A stretch of DNA of 64,000 bases from Panagrolaimus kolymaensis. Lineage: Eukaryota > Nematoda > Chromadorea > Rhabditida > Panagrolaimidae. A program made the position numbers and the translations under genes. Below the pieces are notes generated by a model. The model was not told the DNA's origin. It searched no databases and saw only the letters and a program-made list of their open reading frames with translations. This document shows positions 40,501 through 50,675 of the stretch, piece after piece. The stretch lies in assembly GCA_028622995.1 (NCBI GenBank), contig JAJQJQ010000004.1, positions 868,001 through 932,000 of the forward strand, given 5' to 3'. Position 1 is the stretch's first letter. Each line of letters opens with the position of its first letter.

Positions 40501-43500
40501 CAACAGCTGCTTTTATAACAAATAGTGTGCTTTCTTCATAAAATTATTTTTCTTCTCCAATTGTTGCTAGTATTTTTTTCCCTTTAAATTTCGACCGTTT
40601 TTATGATTGTTCAAAAGGCAAGGCTTAATATTCTTTTTTATTATTTTGGAAAAAAATCAATGCTTATGAAAAAAAGGAAATCGGAAAACCATTTAGTTAT
40701 TATTGTCATTTTTTTAAATGATGAAATCGAATGAACCATTCTGATACAACAATATGGGTATAAACGAGAAAAAATATATGAGAATAGAAAAAATAGGGGT
40801 TTTAGACTGTACGGTCAAATTCAGCATTTGATGGATATTCTCGTCCAGGAATAGTTGTTTGATTATTACCAGTATTGATAATGTGCGAAGATGCTTCATT
40901 TTCACCTCGCCATGCTTTAAGCTTTAAAAATGTTTCAACTGCAAAAAGTAAACATAAGCCAACCGTGACAATCTAAAACAATAAATAGTTTTAATTAGGG
41001 TATTATCTTTTTTTGATTTCTTTTAAAAACTTACCGCGCACATAATAGCTGCTCCTTTACCATCTGAAGTCCAACTGGCCGAAACATGAATCATAAGAAA
41101 GATGGCGATAAAGAAAAACAAAGTGTTAATTCCATAAAATAATAATTCAACGACAATTAATCCTTCTCGAGTTGCTTCATCTTTGAGGGTTAAATGTGGA
41201 AAAGCCACATAAGCCAACAGTAAAGCGGATACAACGATCATACATTCGAAAGAAATATGATCAGTCCATGAAGCGCTGGTAGAACGTCGATCAGAGCAAA
41301 TAGCTAAAATAAATGCAACAAAACAAAGGATAATTTCAGCAAGTTTGAGAACACCGGGAAGAGTTGCAAGGAAGGTAGTATTTAATTGACCTTTGCGATT
41401 ATTAGGAATAATTTGAATTTTGCTTGTCATATTAGCAAATTGTTGTTTTCGTTTTTGATTAGCACTTATAGGTCTAAAAAATTTGGTTAAAAAGTTATTT
41501 AACAAACGACAGTGACGCACAAGCTTTTTCTCTTAATAAATTTTATTATTATTACCTTTCTGACTCTAATGGAGGCGATTGAGGGCCAGGTGAACTTCCA
41601 CCATTGGATGGAGTTAAGTGGGCAACTGGATTACCCAGGTGAACAGTGGTTTCAGCAGCTGGAATTGCTGGAGCTGGCAGTTCTTCGTCAGGTCGTAACA
41701 TCTGTAACATTTAAAAAATTATTATTTTAATAGAATTCTTAAAATTCATTCAAGTTAGTAAGTGACATAAAAGCTTTGTATCACCAACAATAAAAACAAA
41801 ACAAAAAAGTTGCGAAGACGGGTAACTTTTTTTTCTTCCAATTTTGTCTATTTTTCTAAATTTATTAAACATTGTCGCAAAGTTTTTTTAAAGAAAAAAT
41901 ATGAAAGATTTTCTTTTGCAATATAAAAAGCGCCCCTTGGGATTTGTGCAATGAGCTGGAATCGAGATTCATGCGTACCAGAAATAAAAAAGTTTTGAGC
42001 GTTGGTTGTGGGTTTTTTTCGAGGAAGAGAAATAAACAATGAAAAAATGACAAAATAAGCTTTAATCGATTACTCCTTAGGTATTTGTAGAAGTAAATAA
42101 ACCCAATATCATTTTCTTGAAAGAAACAAGTGAGTTAAAAAAATTAGCACATGCTCGTTTACTTTTTTTTTCTAACCTGAATAAGAAAAAGTAATGAGAA
42201 GAGAAAAAACAGTTATAATTTGCGCAAGAGAAATAAGAAAAAACAATAAATAAAATGAGGGCATCAGAAAAAAAGCAGAACGTTGGTTTTATTTTATTTT
42301 TTTTTATAAATTGGATTTGCGTAAAAATTTTCTCGCCTTCAGATTGACCTTGAATCAAAGCTATTTACTGACGACTGCCTTGCCTTTGCGCGATTCAATT
42401 ACACTTTTGCAATCTTAAAATTCTTCCCTTTTCTAATCTTTCAATATTTTTTTTTATAAAAACGCAGTAAAAAAACAAAAACGGAACGGTTGAAATCTGA
42501 ATTTGATAAATATAATATACTTTTTTTTAAACCATGCGACTAAAAAAATTTCGATTCATCATTTTTACTCTCTTTTTATTTTTGCAATTTTTTTTAACGC
42601 CCGGGTTTGGATTCCTCTTATAATTATTACTATTTGGATTGCTGCTTGCGTAACGGAAAAAGTAACACAACAAATATGGATTACTTGTTATTATTTTTGA
42701 AAAAAAAATCAAAACTTCATCAATGGACGACATCATGTTGATGTCAGACGCGAATACAAAAGCAAGTGCAATAAAACCTATGAAGTTATGCTTGAGAGAG
42801 GATAAACAAAAAAGGGATTTTTTAATGCCAGCGCAATTGAAAAAAAAGGGAAAAAGAATGCGTATCATAAAAGTGAAAAATGAATACGAATTGACCATCA
42901 TTTTTGTCATCAACAATAATAATAGTTAATGATTGACAAAAAATATTTTGCTTTACCACTATCAGCGATTGGTAAAAGACTACACCGGTTTTTGGTTTTT
43001 TTTCTTCTCGAGGCCATTTCTTTGATTTCATTTCCCTTTTTTATACTTACCATAAGGCGTCGCTCTCGAGTATCTCCTATATCAGCATCACTGCCATCCA
43101 CTCGATTATTATTATTATATCGGCTCATCTGTGATTTAACTTTTTGTTTTGAGAAGAGTTTTAGTTTTGCCTATAATAAGACAAAAACAAATGAATCGAG
43201 CACAACAGAATTCCTGAAAAAAAATTAAGAATATGTTTGAGAAAAGGCTATATAATTTATTTAAACGTAACAAACTGAACGTAATCATTTGTTTTAACCC
43301 AAACCCGCAATAAAAGACTGTTCCAATGTTAGACTTGTCACTTTGTAATATTAGTAGTTGTTACACTTACTCCTTTCATGTCATTGATACCTGTTTTCAA
43401 AAGAAATTTATTTAATTTAAATTAGTGGCATTGGACAGTTTATTTGCTTCGTTTTTTACTCCCAAATACCTTGGCCACAATGTATATTATTGGAAAATAA

Positions 43501-44171
43501 AGAAACCTAATAGGTCTTTCTTCTTTTTTGATTGATAATTAATCATTAAAATAAAATATAACTTTTTTTTAATTTTTCAGTTAGATGCGGACCAAAGTAA
43601 CGATATTGAAAAATCCAATGAACTTCAACGAGAAATTGATAAAATTGATGATATTATTAAGAAGAAGGTTAGCAAACTATTATTTGGTTAATATAGTTAT
43701 TTTATAAACGGAGGCTTTTTTTTACAGGAGCTTGAGCGATGCCATGATTCGATAGGTATTACTGCTATCAATCAACGAAATCGTGATGCGATGCAAAAAG
43801 CTTTAACTGATAAAACAATACGTATATCCGTTGTTGATAAAGATGATGATCCATTTACTCGAAAATCAGGAAAAACGAGAGTTGTATCTGGTCGAGTAAA
43901 CAAAAAGGATGATGAAGCCAATGGTATCAAAATTCAAGATAAAGGAAAAATTTCACAACTCAAATCTTCTTCAATCGGTGGTTTAACTCATTCATCATCG
44001 GCGCCTCAACTTCACAAATTTGACCCTTCTTTAATTTTGAGTGAAATGCCCCAATCTAAACCAGATGCCATCTCTCAAGTTTCAAACCAACCTTCAGCAC
44101 CCAAAACTGGAATATCTTTTGCTGAATTTAGACGTCGTAAAGCTGAAGCAGCTGCAGCTGCAGGAAAATGA
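37597..44171 (+). CDS. rtfo-1: RTF1, Paf1-complex elongation factor (full length copy)
   Basis: Ten exons: 37597-37641, 37701-37773, 37832-38042, 38091-38589, 38638-38784, 38836-39018, 39076-39171, 39224-39301, 43581-43667, 43728-44171. Product 620 residues, nuclear. Residues 1-277 are charged and Ser/Asp-rich with basic runs (nuclear localisation likely). They include a helical segment [20 protein letters not shown] and a histone-modification-domain-like segment near residue 200 ([17 protein letters not shown]). The Plus3 domain (about 277-400) begins [20 protein letters not shown]. Plus3 binds phosphorylated Spt5 and anchors Paf1C on RNA polymerase II; the HMD stimulates H2B ubiquitination. 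A helical region and the tail [16 protein letters not shown] end the protein. Intron 8 is 4.3 kb and hosts two antisense genes. A second, shorter copy follows. Confidence 0.93.
39314..40425 (-). CDS. Four-pass MARVEL-like membrane protein 2, nested antisense
   Basis: Five minus-strand exons (40425-40406, 40345-39976, 39919-39731, 39676-39524, 39466-39314) give 294 residues. The N-terminal 115 residues are cytosolic, with a Gln run and acidic [14 protein letters not shown], ending in a basic region ([20 protein letters not shown]). Four hydrophobic spans follow (near [42 protein letters not shown] and [18 protein letters not shown]). The loop [16 protein letters not shown] matches its neighbour's [16 protein letters not shown], showing paralogy. 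MARVEL tetraspans act in membrane apposition and vesicle traffic; here function is inferred from topology only. The gene is inside intron 8 of rtfo-1. Its stop codon is 12 nt from the host donor, so its 3' UTR must run antisense into host exon 8. Confidence 0.82.
40451..40457 (-). promoter_or_regulatory. Probable trans-splice acceptor
   Basis: On the minus strand, TTTACAG ends 25 nt before the ATG at 40425. It lies about 345 nt after the stop of the upstream paralogue, so either a separate promoter or a two-gene operon is possible. Confidence 0.4.
40802..43128 (-). CDS. Four-pass MARVEL-like membrane protein 1, nested antisense
   Basis: Four minus-strand exons (43128-43051, 41701-41556, 41473-41035, 40972-40802) give 277 residues. 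A polar, Pro-rich N-terminus (about 1-105, with [15 protein letters not shown]) precedes four membrane spans: [52 protein letters not shown] and [20 protein letters not shown]. The C-terminal tail is polar and cytosolic. This is the layout of MARVEL/CKLF-like tetraspans. The loop [16 protein letters not shown] is shared with the next gene. Intron 1 is 1.35 kb and holds no other exon. An acceptor (AATCACAG) directly abuts the ATG, pointing to leader addition or a 5' UTR intron. The gene lies within intron 8 of rtfo-1 on the opposite strand. Confidence 0.85.
43129..43580. other. Remainder of rtfo-1 intron 8
   Basis: AT-rich; probably the promoter side of the antisense MARVEL-like gene 1. No other feature recognised. 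Confidence 0.4.
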
Positions 44172-44689
44172 AAAGGACAATTTATTAATTCAATTTACTT
44201 TTTTGTTGCATTATTCTTTTTTTATACCCATTTATTTATGTTTCACATAAAATGTTTGCAAAATAATTGAAAAATTTCGGTAACTAACTCAACCAAATTT
44301 TACAACCGTAATCTTTAGATTTGTCAATGAATGCTTTCAAAAGATAATGCAATAACATAAGTTTAAATCTCAACACTTTTAATAGTTCGATGGTAGCAAA
44401 TCATTTATCGCCCTTTAATTACATGCATAGTACTTTGTTTTAAAACATTTTTAATATTTACTTTGATAAAAATTACAGTTTCAATATCCAAAATTTTCAA
44501 ACATCGAAATTGTTTGACGCCACAGAAAATATCGAATAAAAATTATGGCAAAATGCCATTGAAAACGCAAAGTAATAATGCAAGCTTTGAAAAAAATTGA
44601 AACAGTTTTTTTTGCTTGTCTTGGTTTTTTGGAAAATGTTTATACATAAAACTTTTTAATGTATTTATTATATTTCAATTACCTTGATA
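44172..44689 (+). other. Spacer between the two RTF1 copies
   Basis: About 550 bp from stop to next start. Contains the 3' UTR of the first copy; no AATAAA was found close to its stop. Too long for a tight operon, but the acceptor at 44696 would allow leader addition. Confidence 0.4.
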
Positions 44690-44696
44690 TCTTTAG
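44690..44696 (+). promoter_or_regulatory. Probable trans-splice acceptor of RTF1 copy 2
   Basis: TCTTTAG followed by GTTCAAAT, 26 nt before the ATG. The junction matches that of the first copy. Confidence 0.5.
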
Positions 44697-44722
44697 GTTC
44701 AAATCCTACGTGATAAATTAAC

Positions 44723-46762
44723 ATGGATACAAGCATTAACTCTGAAGACAACAAGGTTGGTTTACTTTTTTTTGTTCAGCTAACATTTTTATCCGTTCTT
44801 TTTTACAGCATGATGAAGAAAAGAGAATCTACCGAAAAAGAAAGTGTACAGAAAATCTTCCATCTTTTGTTGAAAGTGGTAAATATTTTTTTTATAAAAG
44901 GGGAGAAGACAGAATTATCTAATGATATGTTTAGGAACTGACGAAGATGAAGAGCAAACTTCAAAAATAAAGAGAACAATTAAAATTTTCCATGCTTCAA
45001 AGAAATCTGATAGTGATGACTCATCATCATCATCTGATTCAAGTTCCAGCGATGAATCTGATAGTGATGCTGACAACTCAAAGCATCAAGGAGAAGAAGT
45101 TTGTTTTTTATTATATCTTCGTGATGCAAGTTTTATTAGTTTAATTTCAGGTAAATAGCTTTGAACAGCTCAATCGCATTCGTCTTTCAAGATCCAAATT
45201 AGCCTCACTATGTCATGCACATTTTTTCGATAAAACTGTTATTGGATGTTTTGTTCGAATCAGCATTGGTCAAACTCACGAAACTCTTGTTTATAGGGTT
45301 TGTTTTTTTCTTTTCTTATTGTCTGTTTTCCTTTCAACAAAAATTTTAGGCAGCTCAAGTCGTTGGCGTTGTTGTAAGCCAAAAAACTTACAATCTTGAT
45401 AATACTCGAACTAATAAAGCTTTACGACTCAAGCATGGAGCTGAAGAAAAGGTCTTTCGTATGGCATTTACCTCCGATAAAGAAATCACAGAAAATGAAT
45501 ATGTCAAATGGAGAGATTGCATGCTAAAAGATGTAAAATTTTATAAATATTTTATATTAAACTTCTTTTTTGTTTATTCATTTTCAGAACTTGCCTTTAC
45601 CTACAACTGATCATATCGAAAAGAAGCATAATGACATTTTTGCAGCAATGAACTATCATTATACAGATGAAGATGTTCAAAAGGTAAAGCTTTAGTTTAT
45701 TAACTTGATTAATTGAAAGTTTTTATTTGTAGATGGTTGCGCAAAGAAGTAAATTTATTGATGCTCCTACAAATTATGCTGCTCGAAAAGCTGAATTATT
45801 GAAGTTAAAGGTTAGTGAATTTTTAATAAGCTATATACTGCTGCAAAATGATCTCTTTTCTCTGATTTCCTTGTCCATTATGGATCAAGATGTGTGTTAA
45901 TTAAGATCATCAAAACCATATACACTTTACAGAAGCTTATTCCAACGTCATTTATGGATTTTATTTCCTAATTTATTGAATCTGGGTGAGATATAAAAAT
46001 CTGATTGTTCCATATCGGCATTAAAACTTACATAACTTGTGTCGGTATTTTTCCATGTTCTTAAAATAATATTCTTTTTATCACTACATTAGAAAGTAAA
46101 AATAAAAACGTTTTTTTGTTTTGTTTTATATTTATTCAATTTGTTATTTTTTAGATCAGTGCTGATCAAAGTGGAGATACCCAAAAATCCAGGGAACATC
46201 AACGAGAAATTGATAAAATTAATGATATTATTAATAAAAGAGTAAGCTTTTCTTTTACCTCTGTAATTTTTTTTTATTCACTTCCTTTTTACAGGAACTT
46301 GAACGCTGTAATGGTTCGTTTGTTATTAGTATTATCAATCAACGAAATCGTGAACAAAATGCTGCTTTAACTGGTAATACGTTACGTGATGCCGACAAAG
46401 ATGATGATCAATTCATTCGAAAATCTTGCAAAACAAGGATGGTTACTGGTCGTGTCAATAAAAAAGCAGATGAATCGAATGGTTTAAAAATTCAAGATAA
46501 AGAAAAGGCTTCACGCTTCAAATCTTCTCCGGCTGGTTTAGCTCACTCAAGTACTTCATCTCCACTTCTTAAATTTGATCCTGCTTTAATCATGGGTGAA
46601 GTGCCCGAATCAAATCCAGATGTCAATCCTAACCTTCCAAGCGTTTCAACTCAACCATCTCCTGTGCTTAAGTCAGCTCTCAAACCAAAGAAAGGAATTT
46701 CATTTGATGAATTTAGACGCCGAAAAGCTGAAGCCGCTGCATCAGCATCTGCTGGAAAATAA
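44723..46762 (+). CDS. RTF1 paralogue lacking the histone-modification region
   Basis: Nine exons: 44723-44755, 44809-44878, 44935-45098, 45151-45297, 45350-45532, 45588-45683, 45733-45810, 46155-46241, 46295-46762. Product 441 residues versus 620 in the adjacent copy. Every intron downstream of exon 3 matches the neighbour in position and phase, so this is a recent tandem duplicate. The Plus3 domain (about 90-210, [20 protein letters not shown]) is intact: 39 of 49 residues match in its first exon. The C-terminal helix and the tail [16 protein letters not shown] are also intact. The N-terminus is reduced to about 89 residues: the NLTEKER helix and the basic HMD-like segment are gone, leaving an acidic Ser/Asp tract. 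By known RTF1 biology it could bind Spt5 and chromatin-bound polymerase but should not stimulate H2B ubiquitination. Reading frames and splice sites are intact, so it is not a pseudogene. Confidence 0.88.
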
Positions 46763-46875
46763 GATTCACATGTTAATTCGACTTTTTTTTACATTGTTTT
46801 TTATTTTTGATATTCATTTTTTTCTATATAAAAAAATTTGTGCGAAATTAAGAAAAGTTTTCATAGCTATTGTAA

Positions 46876-47725
46876 TCAGTTGAGAATTATCATTGAAGTC
46901 ATGAATAGAATACATCCAAGCGAGAGAACAAGAGATTCATAATAGCTTAGTCCAAGATCAAGACAACGATCACGGCAAATATATAATTCTCCAATATCTT
47001 GCGATTCTTTGATTTGCGACTTTGAACATCCGATTGCAGTTCGAAATGTCTGAAAAAATATTATCCATTAATTTCAAAGTAAAAAAATCAGAACATACTT
47101 TGACTTTTTCTGACCATTCTTCAGAAGAAATATAAGAAAATTCAGAAGCTGATGGCGCTGGTGTACACGCTCCAACACTTGATCCTGCACCCCAAACACA
47201 TGCAATTGGCCAATTATCACTTTCTTTATTCATTAAAAATGGAGCTATTGTTGAATCATCACAAAGTTGAGTTCGATTTTGAATTGATAGTACCAATGGT
47301 GAGTCCCTAGAATTACTATGAATGTTGTTATTTTTAAACAATAGATAAAAATAAACCAGTTCATCATGCTAGGAATTCAAAAGCATTTCGCATAAACTAG
47401 TTAATATTATAGCAGCCTTGGCCTTTTAATAGCTTCCAAACCCTTTAAAATCACAATCCACGGAAGATGAAGAAGAAAAAACTTACTTTTCAACAAAAGA
47501 TCCCATAGCACTTGCTTGTTTTGCTTTTTGAAGATAATCAAATAAAATTCTTTTACTTTTCCAAACACTTCGATCATATTCAGTACAAATTTGATAATCA
47601 TTACATGGAATCCATGAACCTTGAGTTGGAGATGGTGGTCGAACAATCAAATCATCAGCGTTGGATAAATCACAGAAACCCAAAGATAAAAAAACTAAGC
47701 AAAGCATCCAAAATTGAAAAAGCAT
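46876..47725 (-). CDS. Small secreted or membrane-anchored Cys-containing protein
   Basis: Three minus-strand exons (47725-47487, 47306-47099, 47049-46876) give 206 residues. A signal peptide covers about 1-23 (FQFWMLCLVFLSLGFCDLSN). The mature region has scattered cysteines (WIPCNDYQICTEY, RTQLCDD, IACVWGAGSSVGACTPAP, IGCSKS, ICRDRCLD). The end is hydrophobic (YYESLVLSLGCILFMTSMII), as for a GPI-anchor signal or a C-terminal membrane span. Cell-surface display is therefore likely. No family was recognised. Its ATG is 157 bp downstream of the phosphatase stop on the same strand, so co-transcription in an operon is possible, although no strong TTTCAG acceptor is seen in the gap. It converges with RTF1 copy 2 (113 bp between stops). 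Confidence 0.78.
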
Positions 47726-47882
47726 CGTTGTTCTTCTTTAAATGCAACGCAGCGAATTTGTAAATAATGAAAAAACAAAAAATATTATGAGGCGATATGA
47801 AAACATGAAATGTGAAATGCAAATTTATTGACGACACAAAAAAGATTTATTCAAAAATGAAATGACAAAAAAGTGATACAAT

Positions 47883-50257
47883 TTATTGTTTTTTAGGCGG
47901 AGCAAAATAATTATCATCATTTAAGTTGAAAGGAGTTCCACCAAGTTTTTTTGCATTTTCTGAAGCATCAGCGTAATAGCTGAAAAAATTTCATTAATCA
48001 AAATTCTAATATGAAAATAACATACCTGTTTTCGGGTTTCGGTGGCGCTGGACCATTTGGAATTGGTTTTGATGAAGCAAAAAATTCTTTCTTTTCATCT
48101 CTTGCCAAATTTGGTTGAAGGAATACTGATTTTACTTGTTCATCTTCGGATTCTAAAATAAATGTGGCATAGAAGAAGAATCAACCATAGCAGAAGTTTT
48201 TGTCAGTGTTTACAGTAAAAAAAAGTAACTTACTTTTCCTTAAAAGTTCAGCTGAAGCAGAACAAATTCCACCATCTTCATTTATTGCATTAGGCCGTTC
48301 ACTTCTCATCGGTTTATCACTTGCTCTTGTTTGTCGTTCACTTGCTATTTGATCATCATTATCATTGTCATCCATTTTAGCAGCTGCTGCAATAATAGGA
48401 GTAGCTGGAGGTTGTTGTTGTTTCATGGAAGGACGAGGAAGACTTTGATAATTCTTATTATGGCGAATTCGAGGATCTTCGGCAGCTACTTTACCAATGA
48501 CAACAGCAGGCACATGAGTTTCATCAGTTGGATTCTTTTTCTCTTTTCCTTTTCTTGTTTGACGTAGACTTCTTGGTTCACGATTATTACTATTTTGATG
48601 AGGCGCAGAACCACGTCGGCGAGAACCTCCTACTTGTTGTTTAACATCGGCGGATGAAGATGATGGAATTGGTGTTGAAGGTTGAGGTGTTGTTGGTCCC
48701 AATGTTATTAATCCATTTTTTTCATCACTATCTGACTTTTGTGGTCGGAATCTTTGAGTTCTTAATCTTCGACGCTGAGCTGCTATAGCTGGAGGTTGAG
48801 TTACATTTTCTCTTGATAGTTTTATTGTTGGCATTTCTTTTGGATACATAGGATGTATTGGAGGTTGACCACCCATGTGACGAATATAAGTTTCATATTG
48901 TGCATGGAAAACTATAATAAAGAGATTTAGAAGCTGAATAACAAAATTAAAAAAGCTCACTTTTATATTCTTGTGAAGCCATAAGTCCATGATAACATAG
49001 TTTACCAAGCATAACAAAGCAAATCCAGATGAACTGATCTTCAGTTTGAACAGCTTGAGTACGTTGTGATCGAATTTCGGATACAATTTGTGTGATAGAA
49101 GGTTCAATAGCATGCATAAAGTTTCTTTGCAATAATTCCAATCCTATCAGAGTCCCAGTTCGTCCAATTCCTGCTGAACAATGAACACAAACAGGAAAAT
49201 TTGAAGTTCTTGCTATATGTAATAATTTAAAGGCGGGTACAGGATTTCTTGGAACACTTTTATCTAAAATTCAAAGATGAAAAACAAGGATGAAATAGAA
49301 AAAAACAAACCAGGCCATGTTTGCCATTGTCGATGTTCAATCTTTCGTGTTTCACCATTATCTAAAAGGTTATGAGATTAAACGAATATGCATGAAAAGA
49401 AAAAACAAACAAGTTAAAGTTAAATTTGTAGTCCAAACATCCGGATCATGATCATTTACACCTTCATTTCGTATTGTAATTACTCCATAAAATACAAGAG
49501 TATCACCAGGAATTTTAGGCCAATATTGATGACATTTGTGTTTACCTGAAAAAGGAATATTTAATGAATATAATAAAGTAAGGATAAAGCAACAAACCTA
49601 GTTCATCACAACGACAAAGCATAAAAATGTGTAAAATTCTTTCTTGAAATATCATCCTCCAAAAGTCTCCTAAAATTCATAATTAGTTTTTGGAATAAAA
49701 TTGATTTGGCAAACCTGAAGTATGTTCAAGTGGACCTTGCGTAGCAATAAAAACATTATCCATTAGCTCACTTCTAAACCAGTTAGCATGAATAAAGTCG
49801 CCATATGATGGAAGAAAGGTTAGCACAACACGAGATTTTTCAGTACAATGAACATCTTTATAACGAAACTTTGAAGCATTTGATGTGTATATGGGAACCT
49901 TTGGATTTTGATCTTGTATTGCTCGAATTGAAGCAAATTCTCTTTTGAGCCCTGGAACACCTTTCTGCATTGTATCAAAAACGAACTTTCGTATTGCTGC
50001 GGCTATTGACGGATGATCATTTGCTGCTGTTAATGCAGTTGGAACAAAACCAGATGCTGGAATTCTTTTTCTAAAAAACGAAGTAATTAAAATTGTAAGA
50101 AAGCCTCATAACAAACCTTTGCTTTTGCTGCTGTTGCTTGGTACGTCGATTCGGACTTTGAGCTCCTTGATCAGAATCTGTTGGCTTCCTATAATATTAA
50201 AGGCAAAAAAAATAAACTTTAGAATCAAATTTTAACTTACTGGCTTGCAGGCGACAT
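47883..50257 (-). CDS. Protein tyrosine phosphatase with long basic tail
   Basis: Ten minus-strand exons: 50257-50241, 50188-50117, 50070-49715, 49669-49598, 49545-49411, 49361-49311, 49263-48961, 48911-48234, 48152-48026, 47979-47883. Product 635 residues, no signal peptide or membrane span. The PTP domain covers about 60-335. It has the early motif RVVLTFLPSYGDFIHANWF, the QGP motif in IATQGPLEHTSGDFWRMI, the WPD loop (W233-P234-D235, general acid) and the signature HCSAGIGRTG with nucleophile Cys263 and Arg269. All catalytic residues are present, so it should dephosphorylate phosphotyrosine. It resembles the expanded nematode cytosolic PTP families. The last 300 residues are disordered, Arg/Lys/Ser/Pro-rich and end PPKKQ; they may direct localisation. 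An acceptor ending GTGCAG lies about 40 nt upstream of the start, followed by a very short upstream ORF. Confidence 0.92.
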
Positions 50258-50675
50258 ATGGTGAACACTTCTTCCAAAACAGTCAATTCATTCAACTGCA
50301 CAAATAACATTGCATTCATAATTCGTTTTTGCACTTTATTCGAAAAAGTGTTTATTCAAATTTTCATTATCATAATTTCATTATCTTGATATTTTTGGCT
50401 GACGAAATTTCTAAATTCATTTTTGGGATCTTCAAATACCTTTAAATGACCGTAATTAAAAATCTTTGAAGGACCATGACAAACATTCTAAGAAGAGGCG
50501 CGTTGTTTTGAAAATTTTGGAGTGCTAAAGCAATTTTTTTAACTTCGAGTAAAAAAAAAGGTTAGATAGATAAAGCAAGGAATTTGAATTTGTTTGCTTT
50601 TTATAAATTTTCTAAATTACTAATGAAGTAATACATAATATCTTTAAAGATTTTTAAAGAATGGAGTAATGAACA
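50258..50675. other. Divergent spacer, phosphatase to rhodanese gene
   Basis: AT-rich; expected to hold divergent promoters. Nothing more specific is seen. Confidence 0.4.

Noticed and set aside
44690..44710. GGTTCAAATCC resembling a tRNA T-loop
   Set aside because: No anticodon arm or acceptor stem surrounds it; it is the acceptor plus leader of RTF1 copy 2, and copy 1 has the same junction.
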